A DNA stretch of 64,000 nucleotides, from assembly GCF_048569485.1 (NCBI RefSeq), contig NC_134358.1:246021337-246085336 (forward strand), in the 5' to 3' direction. Below the pieces are notes generated by a model. That model did not search any database and had not been told where the DNA came from. It saw nothing but the letters and a program-made list of their open reading frames with translations. This stretch comes from Anomaloglossus baeobatrachus (Eukaryota; Chordata; Amphibia; Anura; Aromobatidae). Positions within the stretch are counted from its first letter, which is position 1, and every line of letters begins with the position of its first letter. Below are positions 1-12,162 of the stretch, piece after piece. Both the position numbers and the translations under genes were made by a program.

Positions 1-824
1 CAACAGGTCAGACGCCTGACCGATGTTCCATTCATTCTCTAGGGGCTGCCAGAAACAGCCCAAGCACAGCACTGAGCAGCCCCAAAGGGAATGAATAGAG
101 TGAGGTTGCACATGCACATTGCTGCTCCAATCTAGTTGGGATAAACGTTCCCCATTCTGCTGATTGGTGTGGATCTCAATGGTCGGACCCCCCACCAATC
201 AACAAGTTTTCCCCTATCCTACAGATCAGTTGTCCAGTAGACAAGTACCACCTATTTAATCAATACTACTACTTTTATTTTAACATAATGGTGACTGCGC
301 TGAAGAGTGCAATTAGTAGCTTAATAATGGACGTAAATACGTCAGCAAGTGGTCATGAAGTGGTTATTTATTTTTATTGATTCCATGGTACTGTACCTGA
401 GAAGGGCTTGTATACAGCAGCACTCTAAAAGGCTAAAATATACTAACATTGAATCCAGGCATATTGGTACTGCATTACTGCTATTGGAAAACATGAGATG
501 CAGTACAACCATTCCTATATTCAATGTTTGCAGATTTTAGCTTTTCAGAGTGCAGCTGTACATATTGTTGTAACTTTATTGAATCTTCAGCGTGCACATG
601 TTCACACCTAGTAGATGTACTGGTCAGTCTTTTCTATATTTGCATTACATACAGAATAATACATTACAGTTAAACTAACAGTGAGACTTGTATAGCAAGG
701 AGATGGCCCTGCTGTAGGGGCTTACATTATATAGTAATTATATAGTAAGTATATTATTGTACACATTTTTAACCTATTTTTTTGCGCTTGTGCATACATC
801 ACACATACATACATACGCACTTAC
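1..824. other. RIOK1: RIOK1 intron 6 (partial), no exon seen
   Basis: No coding exon is visible here on either strand. Positions 1-240 hold a degenerate dispersed repeat; the stretch around 20-80 resembles 2370-2440 in the same orientation. The rest is AT-rich intron with no recognisable element. The next RIOK1 exon, which should begin with the codons after the GKE of the nucleotide-binding loop, was not found and must lie left of the window. Confidence 0.6.
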
Positions 825-917
825 TTCTTTGCCTGTGCTGATACAGCCATTGATTTCTGATATTACGCCTCGAGTTAGCATCTTAAAAAGAATCATCCTT
901 GTCCGGGGATCCAGAAC
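825..917 (-). CDS. RIOK1: RIOK1 exon 6
   Basis: This exon has 93 bases (31 codons, residues 135-165). It starts after an AG at 918-919 and ends before the donor GTAAGT read on the minus strand at 824. It encodes [18 protein letters not shown] and then the ISTGKE nucleotide-binding loop of the RIO fold. The near-identity to human RIOK1 as I remember it makes this the most diagnostic exon. Confidence 0.96.
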
Positions 918-3900
918 CTGATGGGGAAAAAATGGCCGTTGGTTTCAGTTTACTGTTAATTTTCCTATAAAATCAAAGGGGATGTCTGGGACTGCGATAT
1001 TGATGACCTATTCTTACGGGTACTTTGCACGCTGCGACATCGCTACTGCGATCTCGTCGGGGTCAAATCGAAAGTGACGCACATCCGGCGCCGCTAACGA
1101 CATCGCAACGTGTAAAGCCTAGATGCGCCGATAAACGATCGCAAAAGCGTCGTAAATCGGTGATCTGTGTCGCGTCGGATATTTTCATAATGTCGCACCA
1201 ATAGGAGATACAATGTTGATCCTCGTTCCTGCGGCAGCACACATCGCTGTGTGTGAAGCCGCAGGAGCGAGAAACATCTCCTTACCTGCGTCCACTGGCT
1301 ATGCAGAAGGAAGGAGGTGGGCGAGATGTTTACGTCCCGCTCATCTCCGCCCCTCAGCTTCTATTCTTTAGGAAGGAGGCGGGTCGCCGGCCAGAGCGAC
1401 GTCGCAGGGCAGGTAAGTGCGTGTGAAGCTGCCGTAGCGATAATGTTCGCTACGGCAGCTATCACAAGAGATCGCAGCTGCGACAAGGGCGGGTGCTATC
1501 GCGCTCTGCATCGCTATCATCGGCTAGCAATGTCGTAGTGTGCAAAGTACCCCTTAGGAAGAATAATCAATATCAGACTTGTCTGGGTCTGACACACGTC
1601 TCCACCCCTCACTCCACCCCCCATAACCAGCTTTTAACTGGACGGAGCTGAACACTACTGCTCCATGCACTGTGTAGTCACTGTTCTCAATAGATGCTGA
1701 TCTGCAGTACTCGATCGAGATCAGTCACTACACACTGTATGGATAGGTCACGAATCAGGTTTATTCATGGACGTCAATATTTGTGAACGTACTCATAGTG
1801 CTACAGAAAAAAAAACCCACCATGACATGGCTAAGCGATGGTTGGAAGGAAGCTGCATCTCATATATACACAAGACCCCTGCACCTGCTGAGCGCCTCCC
1901 AACTCAAGAACTGAGGCACCCACTGGAATCTTTTTCTTAGGGAATCTGTTAAACAACCTGGTATTCATTTATGGCACTGCTGAAAAGAAAACATACCTGT
2001 TCAACAGTTGCTCTATCAGATTTGTCTTTAACCCGGTACCTAGTCGTAAAAGAGAAGGTACATGAATAAATTCTATCATCTTCTATTTAGCAATGAACAT
2101 ACACAAGGGTGTTTACTCACTGGTCTGATTCTTTTTGTCTGGATTTCTCAGTGATTTTATTCATAACCGAGTCAGAAAGAGACAATTTACCTAAAAAGCA
2201 GTAAGGCGTTAGTCCCACAATCACAGTATTTGTCACAAAGCACAGTATCTGGATATCTATTGTTAAAGGATCATTCAATAAATATTAAGAAACTCGCTGG
2301 ATCCGGGGTCTGGAACCATGAGAACGAGTTCTGCCATAGTGAATGTAGCAGAGGTGCACATGCGCAGACTCTGCTCCATTCACTGTCTATAGGACTGCTG
2401 GAAATAGCAAAGCGCTGTATGTGTGTCTTTGCTTGATTCAGGATGGGGCTGTACAAGGGGATCCCAAAGCCTGATCTCATAACTGGGGGTCCCAGATATT
2501 TGGGAATAACACTAATATGCAGACGAAGCCCAACAAAGTATCTTACTTGCACATTTGTGTCACTTTATCTCCTGCCGCTCGGTGCACACAACTTCACAAA
2601 GCTAAATAAGCAGTCAATCTTTTCAACTAAAAGAAATTTTCCAGTAGCACTCTGCTTCTCCTCAGTGCTGCAGGCTGCGCTCTTGTGATGGGTGACTAAA
2701 GAAACTTTTTTAAATCACTGTAATGTTGCAAACGGGATGAGAAGGTAAATTGGTGTCCAATTAGAATAGGTTTCAATATTGTGAATGTGACCTATTTATC
2801 ACTTTTATAAATATTCACTATTGTCTTCAATGTGCCAAGATCTACAAATTTCAATGGTGGTTCAGGAGTATCATCAAGACTCGTGTGGAGACACAGGAGC
2901 AGAGGGCAAGTCAGCTCACAAGTTAGGCTGCTTTCACACTACGTTTTTTTAACATGCGTCATGAACGTTTTTTTAACGCAAAAATGGATCCAGTGCAAAA
3001 GCATTTTCATTTCAATGTATTTGCAATGGACTCGCGTCAACATGCTTTCACCTGCCTTTGCGTGCGTTATAGTGAGGATCCAGCGACTTGCAGTTTTTTA
3101 ACTTTTTTCAAAAACGCTACTTGTAGCGTTTTTGAGCTGCGTCCAAATACTGTTTTTCACTGGATCCTGACTATACCGCACGCAAGTGTGGCGCCCCTGA
3201 CCTGGTCAGGCACCACTGAGTACTGCACCCATGCTGGGGACAGTACAAAACAGGTAATCCAGAAGGCTGACCGAGGTGTGACTACACAGGCGCATAGTGA
3301 TCAGGTCTCACACATTTACCTTTGAGAGGACCCCTGGGGATCCCAGGAGGGGGCGAAGCCTCCATCTCCACTCGAGGGGTGGAGGGGGCGAAGCCTCCAT
3401 CTCCACTCGAGGGGTGTGGTAGAGAGCCTGGTTGCTAGGTGACGTAGGCAAGAACAGGAGAGGAGGGAAGAGTGAGCCGAGGACAGTTGAGTGGTGAAGT
3501 TCAGGGAGGGCAGAAGCAGACCCTGTAGCTCTACACAAGGCTGACAACGTACGCGCAGTGACTACCGACGGGGGAGAACGGTCACCTGGGAGTGCTGCCC
3601 GAAATCCACACACAGCTAAAGAGAGAGCAACGGAGTGGAAAGTAAGGAGACTGTCAGGGAGATACCAGGCCCAAACGGGTAGCAGGTCCCAGTGCAGGGA
3701 TAGATTCACCTTTCCTTTGCCAAACCAGCATGAGGGGGCACTTTACACCCCCAAGACAACACCACAGAGTCCGCAGCCACATAGCCAAAGTTAGGGCCCA
3801 TAGCTCACAGGAGGCAAGCAGCCGGAGTGACCTGGTCCAGGCTACAAGCAAACGGGCCAAAAAGAAGGGGAGAGAGGCACCAGCAACTTCCCTGGGCGAC

Positions 3901-6900
3901 CCCAGCAGGGCTTCAAGCAGGGGTTACCTCAAAACACAACGGGCTAAGGAAGGCGAGTTGGTAGCCACCCTCATAAGTCAGCCTGAAGGACACCTGGTTC
4001 CAGCCTGGTTCATCCCAGCTACGCCCGGGTTACTCACCCTGCCACCATCAGTGAGTAAAATCCCTGAAAGACATCCTGCTTGTGCGTGTGAGTCATTCTG
4101 CGACTTGTAGTTCCACACACCTACACGGGACCCTGGGGCATGCCTCACTCTCAGGAGGCTATTACAACTGACTGCACCTACTATCAGCCCCAGGCACCCC
4201 TAACCTGCAGTGGCGGTCTCAACTGACCGCAATTCTGAGAGTGGCGTCACGACAATCAAAATAGAAGATTTCCTACCTGTGACAAGATCCAGCCGAGTGG
4301 AGTCCCTGAAGGTAATGCACCGCTGCACCGACACCGAGCCTCGGGGCCCCACACATCTGGCGTCACGAACAGGATAAGGACTAGACCTGTTCAGACAGGT
4401 GACCATGTGCCTGGGCGGTCCGCTTGGAAAATTGGAAGCGCCGCCATATTGCCACCATGAAAAGCGCGCTGAAAAACAACAGCAGCCCGCGCTGGGAGAA
4501 GTTACCGCCCACGAAGAGGTGTGGCTACCCAGAGATCCCCTGCAGAGTCCTGACCTCGCGAGTGATGAGAGCGGAGGCGTTCAGAGACGTCGGGACAGAA
4601 AGGGAGCCAGAAGCCTGCTGCTGGGAAAGGAGTTGCAGGAAGTGAAGGAATTGGCACTTCGGCTGCAAGAAGAAGTCAGAAGTCTGCTGCTGAGAGAAGA
4701 CCTGGAGAGCAGCGACGACGTGGTGAAGATGGCGTCTGAAGATAGGAGCCCAGAGCCGGGTTCCGCTGCCTGGTGGTCCTGGGAGCTTGCCCAGTTCAGT
4801 AACCGACTGGAAGCGAGGATCGTGCAGCAGATCAGAGAGGGACGCACGGAGCTTCTGGAGATGGCTGCGGCGGTTCAGGCCTACGAGGGGAGAGCCACGC
4901 GACGAGTGCCAGACCGAGCGGCGACGACTCAGACCCCGATGATGCCACCGATGGGTGAGTCCAGTGTTGCCCCTGCCAGCGCGAGTGCCCCGACCCCTGC
5001 TGCCACGCCCGCGGTCCCTGAAGAGGCGCCCGGCGCGGCGACGCTGAATCAGGCCGCAGCCACGTCAGGTGCGGCCCGCCAAGGACCGGCTGCAGCTGCG
5101 ACGCCAATCCAGGCCGCAGAAGCGCCCAGCCCGGCCCGCACAGATCCCATCGCAGCTGCGACGCCAATTCAGGCCGCCGCAGCGATGCCCTGCTCGGCCC
5201 GCACAGATCCCATCGCAGCTGCGACGCCAATCCAGGCCGCTGCCACGCCAGGCTCGGCCCGCCAAGACCAGGCCGCTGCCACGCCAGGCTCGGCCCGCCA
5301 AGACAAGACCGTACAACTATTTACCCCGGCCTGCAAGGCCAGAGCAGACACCGCTCCCCAGCCCAAGGAAGTCCCTGCTAGGAAGTCCCTGCTGGGGGAG
5401 GACCCCGAATACTGGAAGCTGAAGGCTGATCTAGAGGCCCACTTCCCAAAGGAGATGGTGGACCGGTATCTGCTCCCTCCGCATACTCACAGGAAGACTC
5501 CTGCAACATTCATGCCAAAGGGTCCCCCGCCCTGGCCTGCTGATGAAAATCCATCCCTAGCGCTGCCACAAGAGGAGTGCCCAGAAGAACTAAGGGGGAG
5601 GGGAGGCCAGGAAGCTGAGAAGCTGACCTCAGAGCCATCAGCAGTGGATGCAGCACCAGTCCAAGAGCCCGAGATGCTGCCGTACTCCCGCTGGGATGAA
5701 GAGGGCCCGACATCCTCCGCTGAGGAAGATTTGCCCAGACACCACACCTGGGAGCCTGCAAGCAGTGAAGTAGCAACCCAGCAGAATCCAGCCCGCAAGA
5801 CACGGCGCCGCAGCAGAACAAAATTTTCCCCTGCACAGCAATCTCCGAATAGGAAGGATGAAGTAACAGCCAGAGACTTGGAAGAGAAACGGTCTTTAAG
5901 AAGAGCCAAATCACAGGTCAGAGGCCCACTTTGTCGTGGAGTAGTGGAAGACTTTAGTTTAAAATCAGGATATGGCTTTATAGTTGCACCTGGCATGAAA
6001 GAAGGTATCTTTGTAAACAGAAGGGACGTTAGAGCCCATTTGCCTAGAGGACATCCAGGAAGAAACTTACAGATGGGAGACTCAGTGGAATTCACCATGC
6101 ACCAAGGAGAACGCGGATGGTACGCACTAGATGTCAGACCATGTACCAGAAATCCCTACAGTAAACCTGCTGTCTTAGCACCACAAGAAAAAGAAACAGA
6201 CACAGAAGAAGAGGAAAGAAAAGACAAAGAACCCATTGATGAGACCACTACAGATGATGACAGAGATGGAGAAAGCAACAGGTGCCGCAGCCCTACAGGC
6301 CCAAGCCCTGGTAAGGAGGAATCTGTGTAAAGCATGTAAAGTAAAGTAAAGTACAGAAGTTAAAGTTTGAAGTTTTGCAACGTTAATGTTCAAGAAATGT
6401 GCCCACATGAACTAATGTGAGAAACCCATGAACCTTAAGGCTATGAACTGGCTATAGCCACAAACTCTCGCAGTGTTTATAGTTACCCCAGAGGTACCAC
6501 CACCAGAGCCAGCCTGTTTAGGGGCCTGGCTCGCCTGCAACCAGGGAGCATGCCTGTTTATGGGGCCTGGCTCTCCACCACAAACAGGGTACCTGGTCAG
6601 CCCCAACTGTGGAGGCCGCCTCTACATCCTGCCAGAAGAGGCTGAAGGCGCGGCTCCACCAGGCCAGGTATACCCTGAAACCACCAGACCATGAAAGCCG
6701 CCTCTACATCCTGCCAGAAGTGGCTGAAGGCGCGGCCAACGGGAGAGGCAGATGGGAAGAAAGGTCTGGGGAAGCTGATGGCCCAGACCTGGTTACCAAA
6801 AGAAACCGGTGACCTGCCGCCTGAGAGGGTTTAGGGTGGGTTAACGGACTTGTGGGTGGAGGGTGGTGATGTATAGTACCTGTTGGTTTTAAAACGTTTT

Positions 6901-9900
6901 ACCATGTTTTACTGTTTTACGCATTTTAAAATGTTGTCTTGCAGCCCGAGGACGTGCTGGTGATAACTAAGGGGGAATGTGGCGCCCCTGACCTGGTCAG
7001 GCACCACTGAGTACTGCACCCATGCTGGGGACAGTACAAAACAGGTAATCCAGAAGGCTGACCGAGGTGTGACTACACAGGCGCATAGTGATCAGGTCTC
7101 ACACATTTACCTTTGAGAGGACCCCTGGGGATCCCAGGAGGGGGCGAAGCCTCCATCTCCACTCGAGGGGTGGAGGGGGCGAAGCCTCCATCTCCACTCG
7201 AGGGGTGTGGTTGAGAGCCTGGTTGCTAGGTGACGTAGGCAAGAACAGGAGAGGAGGGAAGAGTGAGCCGAGGACAGTTGAGTGGTGAAGTTCAGGGAGG
7301 GCAGAAGCAGACCCTGTAGCTCTACACAAGGCTGACAACGTACGCGCAGTGACTACCGACGGGGGAGAACGGTCACCTGGGAGTGCTGCCCGAAATCCAC
7401 ACACAGCTAAAGAGAGAGCAACGGAGTGGAAAGTAAGGAGACTGTCAGGGAGATACCAGGCCCAAACGGGTAGCAGGTCCCAGTGCAGGGATAGATTCAC
7501 CTTTCCTTTGCCAAACCTGCATGAGGGGGCACTTTACACCCCCAAGACAACACCACAGAGTCAGCAGCCACGTAGCCAAAGTTAGGGCCCATAGCTCACA
7601 GGAGGCAAGCAGCCGGAGTGACCTGGTCCAGGCTACAAGCAAACGGGCCAAAAAGAAGGGGAGAGAGGCACCAGCAACTTCCCTGGGCGACCCCAGCAGG
7701 GCTTCAAGCAGGGGTTACCTCAAAACACAACGGGCTAAGGAAGGCGAGTTGGTAGCCACCCTCATAAGTCAGCCTGAAGGACACCTGGTTCCAGCCTGGT
7801 TCATCCCAGCTACGCCCGGGTTACTCACCCTGCCACCATCAGTGAGTAAAATCCCTGAAAGACATCCTGCTTGTGCGTGTGAGTCATTCTGCGACTTGTA
7901 GTTCCACACACCTACACGGGACCCTGGGGCATGCCTCACTCTCAGGAGGCTATTACAACTGACTGCACCTACTATCAGCCCCAGGCACCCCTAACCTGCA
8001 GTGGCGGTCTCCACTGACCGCAATTCTGAGAGTGGCGTCACGACAATCAAAATAGAAGATTTCCTACCTGTGACAAGATCCAGCCGAGTGGAGTCCCTGA
8101 AGGTAATGCACCGCTGCACCGACACCGAGCCTCGGAGCACCACACAAGCGCATGTGAACGCTGGCATGCTGATAGACAGGTTCCTGCTTGCTCTACTGAG
8201 CATGCCCAGAAACCAGCCTGGCGTCATCAGTCTCTCTATCCCCCTCCCTCTCTCCCCCGCCTGAGAAAGGTGGACGCTCGTAACCAAGGTAAATATCGGG
8301 TAACCAAGCAAAGCGCTTCACTTAGTTACCCGATGTTTACCTTGATTACGTGTGCAGTGAGCAGGCAGCCCGGCTCCTAGCAGCTACGGATGCTCGTAAC
8401 CAAGGTAAATATCAGGTATCCAAGCAAAGCACTTCGCTTAGTTACCCGATGTTTACCTTGGTTACCAGCGTCTGCAGCTGTCAGATGCTGGCTCCCAGTC
8501 TATCACGTTCAGTTCCCCTCACTCCCGATCACATGACTTCAATGCCCACCCATAAACTTCAAGTGGCAGGATCCTGCAAAATAACACATGCGTTTGCATG
8601 TGTTTTTCTTTGTAAAAACAGGATCCACTTTTCCAGCAAAAAAACGTTCATGACGCATGTTAAAAAAACGTAGTGTGAAAGCAGCAGTATAACTGGGACT
8701 GGTTCTATCTACTGTATTTCTAAGAACGCCATAATAAGCCCAGCATAGAAGAGACCACACCAGAACTGTGCCGTGGAGCAGACGTGAGCTCGTGTGCATG
8801 TCCGTTTTTCTCCGGCAGCACGGGTGTCACGCGGTCCGCACACGTACCACACGGATGTAGTGTGGATGCGGTCCGGTGTGACACGCGCCGGAGAAAACTC
8901 ACGTGTCAGAGAAAAAAATAAATCTTTAATCACCTTCTCCGGCCCTCCTGTCTCTGCCGCTGCTGTCACTTGCTGCCGACCGCCGCTCATTATGCTCATT
9001 TAATATTCACTTCACTGCGGCGGCATTAGCGGGGAGTCAGCAGGGCTGGAGACCGAAGATCAGCACCACGGACAGTGACGCCAGGGACAGGTGAGTTGAA
9101 AGTTCTCATTCTCCGTATGTTATCACGGATAACACACGGAGAACACACGTAGTGCCATAAACACGGCACACTGAGAGGAAAACGCACCTTTGACACGTCC
9201 GTGAAACACCTGTGTGATTTTCACGGATGTGTGAAGGGGGCCTTAGGCTGAATTGGGAACTGACAGTGGCTGCACCACGGATGGCCGCCGTCTATTCACC
9301 TCACGGACCTAATCATTAAAATGTAGGAGTCTGGTCAGATCTACACGTCCATGAAACACCTATGTAGATGAGCACGCAGGATTGGATATGAAGACAGGAG
9401 TGTACTGTGCCGTGACTTGGGCACAATATGCATACATCATACCTAGATTAATCTTGTTCTCATACTTCTGGAGGACCTTGTCCGTTGCTGTGTAGGCCTT
9501 GGATGAATTAGTCTTCATATCTTGCCTGTTAGCCTGCAAAACAATAGAAATCACATACTGGAGACACTGTACTTACAGAGGAAGCTGTCAGTCACTGATT
9601 AGCACAGTTATTGGGAAGAGACTTTGTCCTGATAAGCCCATTGATATCACAGGGAACCTTTCAGCATGTTTGTACATGTAGACATAATGGTATGGCTATA
9701 TGAGTGTTAAGGCCCCTTTACACACTGCAACATTGCTAGCGATATCGCTGTAACATCACCGGGTTTTGTGACGTAATAGCGACCTCCCCAGCGACATTGC
9801 AGTGTGTGACACGCATCAGTGACCTGGCCCCCGCTGTGAGGTCACTGATCGCTACAAGTCGTTCAGGACCATTTTTTGGTCCTTTGTTTCCCGCTGCGCA

Positions 9901-12126
9901 CCATGTATATGTGTGTTTGACACCGTTACAACGGCATCGTTAGCGACCCAGCCCATAGGCGTGCTAGCGTTCCCTTTCCAGCGAGGTCGTTCTGCAGGTC
10001 CGGATCGCTGTTGCGTCGTTGGCCAGGTCTGCCTGTTTGACAGCTCACCAGCGACTGTTAAGAGACTTTGTAGCGATCCCGGCCAGGTCGAGATCGCTGG
10101 TGGGATCGCTAGAAAGTCTCAGTGTGTAAAGGGGCCTTTAGTGCCCCAATAAAAGTTAGACTTTTTAGAGATCTGAGATGAAGAAAAAAAATAAATGTAG
10201 AAACCATATGTAAATGAGCTTGGAAGTGCACTAGGGGTGTGTCACTGCCTTGGAAATGCATTCCAAGTCCCCATACACCCCCACGGTGAACCTCCAGCCT
10301 CATTTGCATGTGGCTGCTACAATGGATCTGCCATGACGGGCAACTTGTTTCTCTAAACAACAGGGGACAAGCTTTTCCACAACTAACGTGTAAAAATGGG
10401 CTGATGGACTCCATCTCACCTGCGGGTTACTCCCTCTTGCAGACGTATAATGCTTCATAATATTTGTGCTGCTGTTTTCCCAGTACCAGCCATCATCATC
10501 CTCATCATCTTCCTCGCTATCCTCTTCATATTGCTCTTGAGAAGCAAGCTCTTCTTGTCTCTGGAGGAACTTGTCATAACCTTCCTCACTTTATTACATG
10601 GACCATGGAACAGGAGAAGACAATAGTAACATAAGTTCTAATATAGCAGCAGCATTACCAAAGGAGATATATATAATGCGTGCACTGGAAAACAAATGTA
10701 TACATAGTATATAGCTGTATCTCTATGTACTAGATAGATGGTTTATACAGGTGTGAGTGTGTATACTGGTAGTGTGCACAATAATATAAATATATATATT
10801 ATATATATAAAATTATTAATACTCACACTCATATGAACCATATATACAGTATATACACGCAATGATATACACCATGCATACATATGTTTTCCAGTGAATA
10901 TACATACATACACACATATATATATGTACATTCACTGGAAAACATATGTATGCATTGTGTATATCATTGCGTCTATATCCTGGATATATGGTTCATATGA
11001 GTGTATTAATTTATATATATAGTAAATACAGCTCTGGCAAAAATTAAGAGACCAGTAATAATAATATAATAATATTTATTCATTTATATAGCACTAACAT
11101 ATTCTGCAGCGCTTTACATACATTGGCAACACTGTCCCCATTGGGGCTCACAATCTAAGGTCCCTATCTGTATGTTTTTGGAGTGTGGGAGAAAACCGGA
11201 GAACCCGGAGGAAACCCACGCAAACACGGGGAGAACATACAAACTCCTTGCAGATGGTGTCCTTGGTGGGATTTGAACCCAAGACCCCAGCGCAAGCAAG
11301 TGCTAACCACTGAGCCACCGTGTCGCCCATGCAGTACACAGTTTTAGGCCTCTGCCACACTCACGTGAAAATCACGCACGTGCCGAGAGACACGCATTTC
11401 CCATGCGTGTAGGTAAGTACGTGTCTCTGGTACGTGCGGGACACGTGTGTTCTACGTGTGCTATCCGCGATAGCACACGTAGAAGCGGTAATTTACATAC
11501 TCACCTGGTCCTTCCTGCTGTCCGCGCTGCTGTCCGTGGTGCTGATCTTCGGCTCCAGCCCTCCCGTCTCCCCGCTGCTGCCAGGCAGTGAAGTGAATAT
11601 TAAATGAGAATAATGAGCAGCGGTCGGCAGCAAGAGGCAGCAGCGGCAGAGACAGGAGGGCTGGAGAAGGTGAGTAAATGTTTTGGGTTTTTTTCACTGA
11701 CACGTGTGTTTTCTCCGGCGCATGTCACACGGGACCGCATCCACACTACACCCGTGTGGTACGGGTGCGGGCCGTGTGACACCCGTGCTGCCGGAGAAAA
11801 CACTGACATGTCAGCGCTTAGAAAAACGCACACACGTACAAACGCACACGGACACACGTTCCGTGTGGTTTTACGTGTGTGTGCCTGCTACAATAGGGTA
11901 GCATTGCTGAACGTGTCTCCGTGCCGCTGGTACGTGCAAAAAATGACAAACACGTACCGGCGGCACGGATGTGTGTCGCAGGCCTTATAAAAATGAGCTT
12001 CTCTACATGTCTGACAGCCATTCCATTCCAGTGTCCGTTGAATTCCATCCAGAGTACACCTCATTCTACTTAATGTGCTTCTGATTAGGTGATCACCTGA
12101 GCCAAATCTTATTTAACAAAAGAAAG

Positions 12127-12162
<36 letters not shown>

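Larger units (their letters stand above)
3187..8144 (+). mobile_element. Young non-autonomous LTR retroelement with a cold-shock-domain ORF
   Basis: Two LTRs of about 1,167 bases start TGTGGCGCC and end CCACA, with CAAG target duplications at 3183-3186 and 8145-8148. The LTRs differ at roughly half a dozen positions, so the insertion is young. Parts seen are the 5' LTR, a TGG-starting primer-binding-like site just after it, one long ORF (4399-6330), a polypurine tract at 6969-6977 and the 3' LTR. No reverse transcriptase, integrase or envelope is present, so it must depend on another element. As a non-autonomous unit it looks whole. The family within LTR elements is not resolved. Confidence 0.9.
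2926..8686. mobile_element. MITE split by an LTR element
   Basis: The long terminal inverted repeat starts GGCTGCTTTCACACTACG and runs through a T-run into CATGCGTCATGAACG at 2926-2980; its complement is at 8636-8685. The two halves (2926-3186 and 8149-8686) are separated by the LTR element at 3187-8144, which is flanked by CAAG on both sides. The right half has two copies of a palindromic module around GTAACCAAGGTAAATATC at about 8280-8470. TTA precedes the left end; the right flank is decayed. Confidence 0.7.

Noticed and set aside
1317-1538. 73-codon ORF
   Set aside because: Lies wholly inside a MITE and is not shared as an open frame by the second copy.
3730-4110. 126-codon ORF present in both LTRs (also at 7521-7901)
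   Set aside because: Both copies are the same LTR sequence; no recognisable domain, and the frame overlaps LTR regulatory sequence. Probably chance, though its preservation in both LTRs follows from their youth.
11230-11330. tRNA gene on the minus strand
   Set aside because: A and B boxes are present but no cloverleaf is evident, and the sequence continues into a SINE core and tail; it is a SINE head.
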